Assembly (NCBI GenBank): GCA_026391675.1
Contig: JAPLDQ010000046.1
Span: 1-64,000, forward strand
Reading direction: 5' to 3'
Length of the DNA stretch: 64,000 nt
Origin: Bacteroidota bacterium
Lineage (GTDB): Bacteria > Bacteroidota > Bacteroidia > Bacteroidales > JACABE01
The first letter of the stretch is position 1; each line of letters opens with the position of its first letter. Below the pieces are notes generated by a model that was not told the DNA's origin, did no database searches, and was given only the letters and a program-made list of their open reading frames with translations. Below, in pieces: positions 9,969 to 17,582 of this stretch. The position numbers and the translations under genes are program-made.

Positions 9969-10793
9969 ATGAAAAAAATATTATTAATTATTCTAATCCC
10001 ATTTTTAGGTATTAATCTTCATTCTTTTGCTCAGGGGAACCTATTGGTAACACCTGTTCGGGTAGTTTTTGAAGGAAACAAGCAGAAAGAAGAATTAAGT
10101 TTAATAAATACAGGCAATGACACAGCTATTTATTCAATATCATTTTTGCAGTATAATATGACCGAAGATGGTAACTTCGAAGCCATTGAAAAGTCAGGTG
10201 ATAATCAGGAATTTGCTGATCCTTTTTTACGTGTTTTCCCACGTCAGATTACACTGGCACCACGTGAATCACAATCAATACGTTTACAATACCGTAAAGC
10301 TAACAATATGAAATCCGGTGAATACCGTTCACACTTATATTTCAGAGCTGATAAAGGAAATAATAGCGCACTGGGAATGGAAACAAAAGATAAAGATACT
10401 TCATTATTAAGTGTTAAAATAACACCTGTTTTTGGGGTTAGTATACCTGTTATCATTCGCAATGGAGAAATAAAAGTTAGTTCAACTATTAGTAATTTAA
10501 GATTAGACAAATCAGATTCTCTTCAATATATAAAATTTTGTTTAAACAGATCAGGAAATATTTCTGTTTATGGAGATATTATAATAGAATACATTCCAAA
10601 TCAGGGTAAAGCTATAGAAATTGGAACAATGAGAGGAATAGCTATTTATACTAATATAAACAAACGTAATATTTCATTTAAATTAAATACTGGAAAAGCC
10701 ATTACATTAAATAATGGGAAAATTAAAATCCGCTTTACCAGCCCAAAAGACGCTCCATATTTACTTTATGCTGAGCAAGAACTTGTACTATAA
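9969..10793 (+). CDS. PapD-like periplasmic pilus chaperone
   Basis: A 274-residue protein with a signal peptide ending near SFAQ. The N-terminal domain (about 22-130) reads like a PapD fold: LLVTPVRVVFEG, then ELSLINTGNDTAIYSISF, RVFPRQITLAPRESQSIRL and GEYRSHLYFR. The P-R-x-x-x-L-x-P-x-x-x-Q-x-I/V-R run and the E-Y-R-S-H-L run are hallmarks of fimbrial chaperones, the latter especially of archaic-type systems. GVSIPVIIR starts the link to the second domain (about 170-274). In known systems the chaperone caps subunits in the periplasm by lending a beta strand (donor-strand complementation) and delivers them to the usher. Its place between DUF4402 genes and an usher-like gene supports that role here. 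No experimental homologue from this phylum is known to me. Confidence 0.75.
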   Translation: MKKILLIILIPFLGINLHSFAQGNLLVTPVRVVFEGNKQKEELSLINTGNDTAIYSISFLQYNMTEDGNFEAIEKSGDNQEFADPFLRVFPRQITLAPRESQSIRLQYRKANNMKSGEYRSHLYFRADKGNNSALGMETKDKDTSLLSVKITPVFGVSIPVIIRNGEIKVSSTISNLRLDKSDSLQYIKFCLNRSGNISVYGDIIIEYIPNQGKAIEIGTMRGIAIYTNINKRNISFKLNTGKAITLNNGKIKIRFTSPKDAPYLLYAEQELVL

Positions 10794-10820
10794 ACGTTTT
10801 TAAGTTGAATACAATAAATG

Positions 10821-10872
10821 TGAAGTATATTTTATAATATTACAATAAAATATACTTCATTTCTTATATTTT
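10821..10872 (+). terminator. 14-bp stem-loop between chaperone and third DUF4402 gene
   Basis: TGAAGTATATTTTA at 10821-10834 pairs perfectly with 10846-10859 around an 11-base loop and is followed by the T-rich TTTCTTATATTTT. It may terminate or attenuate transcription after the chaperone, or stabilise the upstream message. The stem is A/T-rich, so strength is uncertain. Confidence 0.55.
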
Positions 10873-10903
10873 AACTAAATTAACATTATTTAAAAAATAA
10901 TTT

Positions 10904-11437
10904 ATGTCAAAACAATTCTATTATAATATAAAATTTTTGACATTTTTATTTATTGTTATTATCCAACTATTGTCATTACAAACTTTAAGGTCCCAACCAG
11001 GTTTACCAACCAGATCAATTGCAATAATACCAACACAATCAATTAGCTTTGGGGCTTTTTGTTTAATAAATTCAGGAAGTTCAGGTGGAACTGTTCAGGT
11101 TGACTGGCAAGGCAATCGTTTATCAACAGGTCAGATTTTTCTTTTAAATACCTATCCCTGGCACCCTGCAATTTTTGAAATACATCTCTGTCAGGGTCGG
11201 AATGTGGTTATTACTTATTCCTCATCAACAACATTAACAGGTAGTAATGGTGGTTCAATAACTTTAAATATCGGACCTACTGAAAAAGGAGGTAATGGAA
11301 GTTCCTTTGCAGTAAACAACGATTGTAACTTTATCACCATTTTACGTGTAGGAGGTACGCTAATAATAGCAAATAATGCCTCTAATCCAGCCGGATATTA
11401 TACCGGTAATTTTAGTATTACATTCAACCAGCAATAA
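10904..11437 (+). CDS. DUF4402-like secreted protein with short N-terminal extension, possible tip subunit
   Basis: A 177-residue protein with a long signal sequence ending near LRSQ. The mature part shows ISFGAF, the central HPAIFEI motif and the closing strand GYYTGNFSITF, aligning with the other two subunits in the locus. The stretch before the F-G motif is about 20 residues against 26-27 in the other copies and lacks the T-A-T-alternating segment. It also has three cysteines (GAFCLI, HLCQGR, NDCNFI) where the others have one. In donor-strand systems the subunit without a donor extension sits at the fibre tip, so this is my candidate tip or terminal subunit (inference). Its 3' end is 19 bases from the usher-like start. 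Confidence 0.65.
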   Translation: MSKQFYYNIKFLTFLFIVIIQLLSLQTLRSQPGLPTRSIAIIPTQSISFGAFCLINSGSSGGTVQVDWQGNRLSTGQIFLLNTYPWHPAIFEIHLCQGRNVVITYSSSTTLTGSNGGSITLNIGPTEKGGNGSSFAVNNDCNFITILRVGGTLIIANNASNPAGYYTGNFSITFNQQ

Positions 11438-11456
11438 GATTTTGAATAAAACTTAT

Positions 11457-14054
11457 ATGTTGAATGAAGCTAAAAGATATATAAATAAATTTAAGTTTTT
11501 GTTAACTGTTTCCCCATTTTTATTATTTTCTAATTTAATTGATTTGCAGGCTTATGCTCAGAATAAATCTAATTTTGATGAAATTTCAGTTACTGTACAA
11601 ATCGTTAGTATTAATAAAACATTCATTTTAGATGCTTTATATTCATCTGATGCAAAGCTTTATATTTCTGTTGAAGAATTATTTCAGATTTTGAAAATAC
11701 CTTGTCTTGCAAATAAAGAAGCTGATATTCTCAGTGGTTTCTTTGAAAATGAAAAAAGGCTGTATGAAATAAATTTTGTTACCAAACAAATTAAAGACGA
11801 CACAAAATTATATAATTGTGATAAAGAATTAATAAAAGATATGGGGATGATTTTTCTGGAATCATCTGAATTTGAAAAAATATTCGGATTATATTTACTA
11901 TTTAATTTCAGAGAACTGTCAATCAAATTAACTTCAGATTTTGAATTACCTGTTAAAAAGATAGAACGATTAGAGAAATCCAGGAACAATATCCAAAGTA
12001 ATTCATTTACACAAACCTTAATTGATACAACAATTAGACGTGACTATCATTTATTTCAATATGGGACAATTGACTGGTCAGTTATGTCAACTCAGGTTAA
12101 AAATAATCCAATCGAGTCAAGATATAACTTTAGTTTAGGAAGTGAAATCCTTTTTGGTGAAGCAAATTTGTTCCTAAACATTTCAGATAATTACAAACAG
12201 GATCCACGACTACAACAATTTACCTGGAGATGGGTAGATAATGATAAAAAAATTATTCGTCAAATGCAACTTGGAAATGTTAACAGCAATACTATATCTT
12301 CAATATATGCTCCCGTACATGGATTTTCTGTAAGTAATACACCTACAACTTTAAAAATAGCCAAAGGTGAATATATAATAAATGATGTAACAAAACCAGA
12401 TTGGCTTGTTGAATTATACATTAATAATGCATTAATCAATTTTACAAAAGCTGATGCAGCAGGTTACTTCACATTCAGGATTCCGATTATTTATGGTTAC
12501 ACTCTTATGAAATTGAAATTCTATGGACCAATGGGAGAAGAAAGGTCCGAAGAGCGTATAATAAATATTCCTGTTAGTTTTATGCCTCCCGGCAATTTTG
12601 AATATAAACTTAACGGTGGATTTTTACAAGATAATAATGATTCTTATGTTGGAAGAGGAGAAGGAAGATATGGAGTAAACCGTAACATTACAATTGGAGG
12701 TGGTATAGAATATTTATCCTCCAGTTCTTATTCAAATTCAATCTCTTTTGTAAATACCTCGATATTAATAACTCCAAGATTAAATCTGAGTAGTGAGTAT
12801 GATCATAAAGTCAGAACCAAAGTACTTTTAAATTATTATCTATTATCAAATGTTTTATTTGAGATTAATTACATTAAATATGCCAAAGGGCAAAAAGCTA
12901 TTTTATTTAATTATCTAGAAGAAAGGAAATTAGGATTAATATTTCCTTTACACATAAGTAATGTTTATATCGGTTCCCGTTTATCTTTTAAACAAAATAT
13001 TTACAAAAATTTTACTTATAATATGGCTGAATCGATGTTTTCAACGACTTATCATCAGTTTAATGTTAATTTATCTGCCTATGCTAACTGGATTGATAAT
13101 AAATCAGTATATATTTATAGCGCAATTGCACTATCATTTCGACTTCCTAAAAGCTTAATATTCAGGCCATCATCACAATTTAATGTAAGTAATAGAGAAT
13201 TAACTTCAATTAAATTTGAATTGGAAAAAAAAGTGTCAAAGGCTGGATATGGTACTGTTTCTTACGAAAAAAATATTAATACTAATTATAAAAGTTTTAA
13301 TATTTCATTTAAGTATGATCTCAATTTTGCTCAAGCCAATATTTCTGTTCGTAACATCAGTCAAGATATTTCACTGATGGAAAATATCAGAGGGAACTTA
13401 ACATTCGATGCTAAGAACAACAGGACTTTTGCCAGCCAATCATCAATGGTTGGACGCGGAGGCATTGCATTTATTGCTTATGTTGATATAAACCAGAATG
13501 GAATTTACGACCCTGGCGAAAAAAAAGCTAAAGGTCTGTTAGTTAACGTAAATGGTGTTGGGCAGCCAACTTATAGTAATAAAGATTCTATTTTACGTGT
13601 TAGGGGTCTTGAACCTTTTGTATATTATAATGTAGAATTAGATGATAAAGATTTTGAATTTATTACCTGGCGAATAAAAAAGAAAAACTACAGTATATTA
13701 ATTGATCCTAACCAGTTTAAAACCATAGAAATCCCTGTTACTCCTGTTGCCGAAATAACCGGTACTATATTATTTGATGATGACACAATTCAAAAAGGGA
13801 AAGGAAGAGTTGCTGTAATAATTTATAATAAAGACGGAAGTATTGCTACTAAAATCATCTCAGAATCTGATGGTTATATCAGTTATTTGGGCCTTCTTCC
13901 AGGTGAATATTATGCAAAAATAGATCCGGTTCAGTTAGAACGATTGCAAATGGGGGTAAAACCAGTTCAGCTTAATTTTACTATTAAAGCAAAAGAAGAA
14001 GGAGATGTGTTTAATGGTTTAGATTTTGTTTTAAAAAACATCAAATCCAAATAA
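11457..14054 (+). CDS. Usher-like outer-membrane protein of the pilus locus
   Basis: An 865-residue protein from the ATG at 11457; the open frame extends back into the previous gene, but this Met starts a good signal peptide ending near AYAQ. Features: an N-terminal periplasmic region (about 36-180) with LYISVEELFQIL; a segment like an usher's early barrel and plug (QMQLGNVNSN, PVHGFSVSNTP, VELYINNALINFTKADA, YGYTLMKLKFYGP); a long run of alternating strands (about 380-660) consistent with a beta-barrel; then IAYVDINQNGIYDPGEKKAKG (about 675-700) and a carboxypeptidase-regulatory-like beta-sandwich near the C-terminus. Ushers form the outer-membrane pore that receives chaperone-subunit complexes and threads out the fibre. 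Similarity is by motif reading, so a related outer-membrane protein of another class is possible. It is the last gene of the set and is convergent with the heptose cluster. Confidence 0.65.
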   Translation: MLNEAKRYINKFKFLLTVSPFLLFSNLIDLQAYAQNKSNFDEISVTVQIVSINKTFILDALYSSDAKLYISVEELFQILKIPCLANKEADILSGFFENEKRLYEINFVTKQIKDDTKLYNCDKELIKDMGMIFLESSEFEKIFGLYLLFNFRELSIKLTSDFELPVKKIERLEKSRNNIQSNSFTQTLIDTTIRRDYHLFQYGTIDWSVMSTQVKNNPIESRYNFSLGSEILFGEANLFLNISDNYKQDPRLQQFTWRWVDNDKKIIRQMQLGNVNSNTISSIYAPVHGFSVSNTPTTLKIAKGEYIINDVTKPDWLVELYINNALINFTKADAAGYFTFRIPIIYGYTLMKLKFYGPMGEERSEERIINIPVSFMPPGNFEYKLNGGFLQDNNDSYVGRGEGRYGVNRNITIGGGIEYLSSSSYSNSISFVNTSILITPRLNLSSEYDHKVRTKVLLNYYLLSNVLFEINYIKYAKGQKAILFNYLEERKLGLIFPLHISNVYIGSRLSFKQNIYKNFTYNMAESMFSTTYHQFNVNLSAYANWIDNKSVYIYSAIALSFRLPKSLIFRPSSQFNVSNRELTSIKFELEKKVSKAGYGTVSYEKNINTNYKSFNISFKYDLNFAQANISVRNISQDISLMENIRGNLTFDAKNNRTFASQSSMVGRGGIAFIAYVDINQNGIYDPGEKKAKGLLVNVNGVGQPTYSNKDSILRVRGLEPFVYYNVELDDKDFEFITWRIKKKNYSILIDPNQFKTIEIPVTPVAEITGTILFDDDTIQKGKGRVAVIIYNKDGSIATKIISESDGYISYLGLLPGEYYAKIDPVQLERLQMGVKPVQLNFTIKAKEEGDVFNGLDFVLKNIKSK

Positions 14055-14101
14055 ATCCTAAATAATAAAAATTCTTTTAAATAATATATTGAATTTCTTT
14101 A

Positions 14102-14782
14102 TTAAAGTTGCTTTTGTGCCAGAAGATAATCTTCAGGAATTCCAATATCAATAAAATATTTATCCGTAACATAAGCGGCAAAATAATATTTTGCTAAATA
14201 GCTTTCCAGAAAGTCTTTTTCAAATGAAAATTTTTGAGGGAAATTTAACGATTGAAGAATAATATTATCCAGTATATATACGCCACCATTGATAAAACCT
14301 TCATTCATATATTTCTTCTCATTAAACTGAATGATACGCTTATTTGCTAATTCAACTGTCCCATATCTGTCAAAATGCTGCATTGGCTTAACTGCCAATG
14401 TAAAATCAGCATGTTGTAGTTTATGAAATGTAGTTAATTCATCAAGGTTTACGTCAAAAAAAGTATCACCATTAATCAGATAAAATAGATTGCTATTCAA
14501 CAATTTGCAGGCATTCATTATACCGCCACCTGTTCCTAGTGGTTCTTCTTCAATAGCATAAAGCAAATCAATATTTTTGTATTTCCTTCCAAAATATTGC
14601 TCGATAACTTCATATTTAAATCCAACAGATAAAATTACTCTTTCAATTTTATATTTACTCAAATAATCAAGTAAATACTTCAAAAATGGCTTGCCATTGA
14701 TATCAGCCATGGGCTTTGGAATGTCTTTTACCACACCTTGTAAGCGTGTTCCTAATCCACCGGCAAGAATTATTACCTCCAT
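14102..14782 (-). CDS. hddC: Sugar-phosphate nucleotidyltransferase, HddC-like
   Basis: A 226-residue protein opening MEVIILAGGLGTRLQG, the G-G-x-G-T-R-L nucleotide-binding signature of the nucleotidyltransferase family, followed by KPMADINGKPFL and LGTGGGI. Length and motif set fit D-glycero-alpha-D-manno-heptose 1-phosphate guanylyltransferase, which makes GDP-heptose for S-layer or capsule glycans. Pairing with the GHMP kinase two genes upstream supports the heptose assignment over a generic glucose-1-phosphate enzyme. It is the last gene of the leftward polysaccharide set and is separated from the kinase by the broken four-helix-bundle gene. The cytoplasmic isomerase (GmhA-like) and phosphatase (GmhB-like) steps are not in this window. 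Confidence 0.75.
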   Translation of the reverse strand: MEVIILAGGLGTRLQGVVKDIPKPMADINGKPFLKYLLDYLSKYKIERVILSVGFKYEVIEQYFGRKYKNIDLLYAIEEEPLGTGGGIMNACKLLNSNLFYLINGDTFFDVNLDELTTFHKLQHADFTLAVKPMQHFDRYGTVELANKRIIQFNEKKYMNEGFINGGVYILDNIILQSLNFPQKFSFEKDFLESYLAKYYFAAYVTDKYFIDIGIPEDYLLAQKQL

Positions 14783-14791
14783 AATTATTTA

Positions 14792-14819
14792 GTTATCAGT
14801 AAACAGTTATCAGTTTAAA
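14792..14819. repeat. Heptamer tandem repeat (GTTATCA/GTAAACA)
   Basis: Four consecutive 7-base units (GTTATCA, GTAAACA, GTTATCA, GTTTAAA) lie ten bases upstream of the nucleotidyltransferase start. It is one of several 7-bp-period arrays in this window. Confidence 0.6.
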
Positions 14820-14876
14820 AGCTAAGTAAAAATATATTATTCAATTGATTAATTCTAAAAATATATATAATAAATT

Positions 14877-15232
14877 TTATTGATTGTTTATCCGTGTTGT
14901 TTTTAATATTGAAAATAAGATTTTCCCAATTTCGTCTAAGTTATTATTTATATTGTTAAATTGATCAATACTAATGAATTCAGTATCTTTTAATAAAGAA
15001 ATCCAGTATTGAGTTCTTTACATTCTTTATAGGCTATAGACATTTTTGCAGAAAATTCTGCTTTTGAAATTGCACCATTTGCTTCTGAAATATTAGCTCC
15101 TATTGAAGTACCAGATTTTAAAAGTTGTTTTGAAAGTACAAATTCTCTTTTATCTATAGTAATTTGCTTATATAATTTAACAATTTTTATTGCAAGTAAA
15201 TATGCCTTATTATATAAATTATTATTAATCAT
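14877..15232 (-). pseudogene. Frameshifted four-helix-bundle (S23-type) protein gene
   Basis: The first 80 codons read a typical four-helix-bundle protein: NKAYLLAIKIVKLYKQIT, then SGTSIGANISEANGA, then AYKECKEL, but stop early at TGFLY. A different frame of the following DNA continues the family pattern: YWISLLKDTEFISIDQF, then a helix ending ILFSILKTTRINNQ and a stop at 14877-14879. Joining the two parts gives a protein of about 118 residues, the usual length. The break is near 15005-15010 and needs one extra base in CTCAATACTGG, so either a single-base deletion or a sequencing error. These small proteins are often encoded in odd places, including 23S rRNA intervening sequences. Here it sits between two heptose genes and is flanked by heptamer repeats, which suggests an insertion. 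Confidence 0.7.
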
Positions 15233-15270
15233 AATTTTAAATCATTATAAGTAAGTGTTTGTATCAAAGT

Positions 15271-15312
15271 GTTTACTGTTTACTATTCACTGTTTACTGT
15301 TTACTGCTCACT
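15271..15312. repeat. Heptamer tandem repeat (GTTTACT) running into a stop codon
   Basis: Six consecutive 7-base units: GTTTACT twice, ATTCACT, GTTTACT twice, GCTCACT. The array overlaps the last codons and the stop of the heptose kinase gene; on that strand the TAA lies inside AGTAAAC. Confidence 0.75.
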
Positions 15313-16329
15313 AATCCAGGTTTCAAGTCCCTGTTTGGTAAATTCGTATCTTTGAACGCTACCTCCGAATTTCTCTAAGGCTTTAATAACTTCGTATCTT
15401 GTATTTGCAGGACAATAAAAGAAAATAAATCCGCCACCGCCGGCACCTGATATTTTTCCACCGGACGCACCTGCTTTTATTGCAGTATCATATAAATCTT
15501 CAAACAAAGCGGTTGTAATACCTTCTGCCATTTGCTTTTTGTACTGCCAGCCCATATTTAAAATTTCACCAATTTTATTTAATTCACCTTTTAATAATGC
15601 TTCTTTCATCATAAGTGACTGTTCTTTCAGCTTATGCATTGCTTCTATCGATTTGGTATTTTTGGCATTTACATTTTTTTGCTGTTGCTGAATGATATCA
15701 GATGAATTGCGGCTGGTTTGTGTATAAAGCAACACAATGTTATAGGAAAGTTCATTCATTACCCGGTCTTTAATTCGTAACGGATTAATGATAACTTTAT
15801 CATTTTCATAAAATTCCATAAAGTTAAAACCTCCAAAAGTTGCAGCATACTGATCCTGCTTCCCTCCTGCCATTGCCATATCTACCCTTTCGATTTCATA
15901 GGCCAGATGTGCCAAATCATATTCACCCAAAGGCAAGGAAAGCCATTCAGCAAAAGCACCCAATACTGCTACAACTAATGTAGATGAAGTTCCTAAGCCA
16001 GAACCCGGAGGTGCATCAACATAAGTTGCCAATTCAAATGATAATGGTTTTAAATTGTATTTTTTTACTATTCTGTTATAAATGGCTTTAAGCAAATCTA
16101 CCTTACCATCCATAGGAAGCTGTAATTCAGACAAATATTCATAATATTCAACTTTATCATTTAAAGTGAATTTTATTTTACCATCTGTTCGGGGAATTAT
16201 ATTTGCATAGGCATACATGCTTATTGTTGCATTTAAAATGGCTCCCCCATATATATCGGAGTAGGGTGAAACATCAGTTCCACCACCTGCCAGGCCAATT
16301 CTGAGCGGTGCTTTACTTCTGATAATCAT
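15301..16329 (-). CDS. hddA: GHMP kinase, D-glycero-D-manno-heptose 7-phosphate kinase-like
   Basis: A 342-residue GHMP-family kinase. The N-terminus MIIRSKAPLRIGLAGGGTDVSPY carries the R-x-x-G-x-x-G-G-G-T-D motif typical of HddA-type sugar kinases, the ATP loop is PPGSGLGTSSTLVVA (about 108-122), and the C-terminal motif 3 is KISGAGGGGFIFFY. It phosphorylates a sugar phosphate at the anomeric carbon, most likely sedoheptulose-derived heptose 7-phosphate given the HddC-like gene downstream; a fucokinase-type substrate cannot be excluded. Its ATG overlaps the TAA of the neighbouring glycosyltransferase by one base, so the two are probably translated together. The last codons overlap a heptamer repeat array. 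Confidence 0.75.
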   Translation of the reverse strand: MIIRSKAPLRIGLAGGGTDVSPYSDIYGGAILNATISMYAYANIIPRTDGKIKFTLNDKVEYYEYLSELQLPMDGKVDLLKAIYNRIVKKYNLKPLSFELATYVDAPPGSGLGTSSTLVVAVLGAFAEWLSLPLGEYDLAHLAYEIERVDMAMAGGKQDQYAATFGGFNFMEFYENDKVIINPLRIKDRVMNELSYNIVLLYTQTSRNSSDIIQQQQKNVNAKNTKSIEAMHKLKEQSLMMKEALLKGELNKIGEILNMGWQYKKQMAEGITTALFEDLYDTAIKAGASGGKISGAGGGGFIFFYCPANTRYEVIKALEKFGGSVQRYEFTKQGLETWISEQ

Positions 16330-17474
16330 TATCTTGCGTTGTTAATTAATTCGTAAATAGTAGCTGTCATTCTGCTCCATTGGTATTTTTGTTTTTCTTT
16401 TAAAATTCCTTCAGCAAAATATAATTGTTTATTATTTTCATAAAAATCGACCAATCGATCGGCAATAGCTTTGGCATTTACCTCAACTACATAGCCTGCA
16501 ACATCATCCGGAACTATTTCTGATAAACCTCCTACATTAGTTACCAGCATTGGTTTATTAAAATGGTAACAAATTTGTGTAACACCACTTTGAGTTGCAT
16601 TCTTATAGGGTTGAACTATCATATCAGCTGCACAAAAGTAGTTTCCTACTGCATTATCAGGAATAAAGTCTGTTTTAAGTACTATGTGTTCACTAAGTTT
16701 TAATTCTTCAATTAAATCCAGATATGGTTTTGCATCTTCATAAAATTCACCGGCAATAATAAGTTTTACAGGAAATTTGCGAAGGCGTTCATCGGCAAAA
16801 GCCTGCAATAATAAATCCAGACCTTTGTATGCCCTTATAAATCCGAAAAATAACAAATATGAAAATTGATTGTCAAGTCCTGTATTTTTCAGTGCAGTTT
16901 CCTTATCCAAAACTGCTCCAAAATTATCGAACAAAGGATGGGGACAAAATGCTTTAGCTTTATTTTTATCAAAAAATTCAATATCGTTCAATACTGATTT
17001 AGACATAGCGACAAAACCATCTACAGGTTTTACAAAATAATTCGTTAATTGATTGTCACCGATGCGTTTTTCGTGAGGAATAATATTATCGACTATACAG
17101 ATAACCCTAGTCTTCTTATTTCTTTTTACAATACGGGCAATAGTTCCAAAACATGGAGCCATAAAAGGCAACCAATATTTAATAATTAATAAATCAGGTT
17201 TTTGATTTTTTATCTCTTTCCCAATTTTTAACCAGTTTAAAGGATTAATGGAATTAACTTTTACACGAATGGCGATATTTTCAGGTGCTTTCCAATCGGC
17301 AAACTGAGATTTACCAGGGAATAGAAAATTTGGATATTGTAACTTAAAAGTATATATGCATACATGATGGCCTTCGTCCTGTAGTTGCTTAGCGAGACGT
17401 TCATTGTAGGCAGCCAGACCACCCCTGAAAGGATGTGCGGTTCCCAATATTACAATGTTGAGTTTTTCGCTCAT
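16329..17474 (-). CDS. Family 4 glycosyltransferase
   Basis: A 381-residue GT-B enzyme. The N-terminal domain begins LNIVILGTAHPFRGGLAAYN with the G-G-x-x-x-Y/H loop that follows the first strand in GT4 proteins. The C-terminal domain has YLLFFGFIRAYKGLDLLLQAF (G-x-x-x-x-x-K-G donor motif), LIIAGEFY and the acceptor/nucleotide motif QPYKNATQSGVTQICYHFNKP with the conserved SGV/E-type loop. It probably adds one sugar to the lipid-linked glycan at the cytoplasmic face of the inner membrane. Donor and acceptor cannot be deduced. The gene is 108 bases downstream of the asparagine-synthase pair and overlaps the GHMP kinase. Confidence 0.85.
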   Translation of the reverse strand: MSEKLNIVILGTAHPFRGGLAAYNERLAKQLQDEGHHVCIYTFKLQYPNFLFPGKSQFADWKAPENIAIRVKVNSINPLNWLKIGKEIKNQKPDLLIIKYWLPFMAPCFGTIARIVKRNKKTRVICIVDNIIPHEKRIGDNQLTNYFVKPVDGFVAMSKSVLNDIEFFDKNKAKAFCPHPLFDNFGAVLDKETALKNTGLDNQFSYLLFFGFIRAYKGLDLLLQAFADERLRKFPVKLIIAGEFYEDAKPYLDLIEELKLSEHIVLKTDFIPDNAVGNYFCAADMIVQPYKNATQSGVTQICYHFNKPMLVTNVGGLSEIVPDDVAGYVVEVNAKAIADRLVDFYENNKQLYFAEGILKEKQKYQWSRMTATIYELINNAR

Positions 17475-17582
17475 TTTTTTAATTATTATTTAACAAAGAT
17501 ACAAAAAACAACAGGAAGGCTAAAACGATAATTTTTCAAATAATCTATTTTTGACCAACTGTGAATATAATTATCTGTACTT

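Noticed and set aside
11376-11456. Upstream extension of the usher-like gene into the third DUF4402 gene
   Set aside because: The extension lacks a signal peptide and overlaps the previous gene by 62 bases; the ATG at 11457 gives a proper signal sequence.
14055-14101. Possible bidirectional terminator between the usher-like gene and the nucleotidyltransferase
   Set aside because: Only an imperfect A/T pairing could be drawn, so it is not listed.
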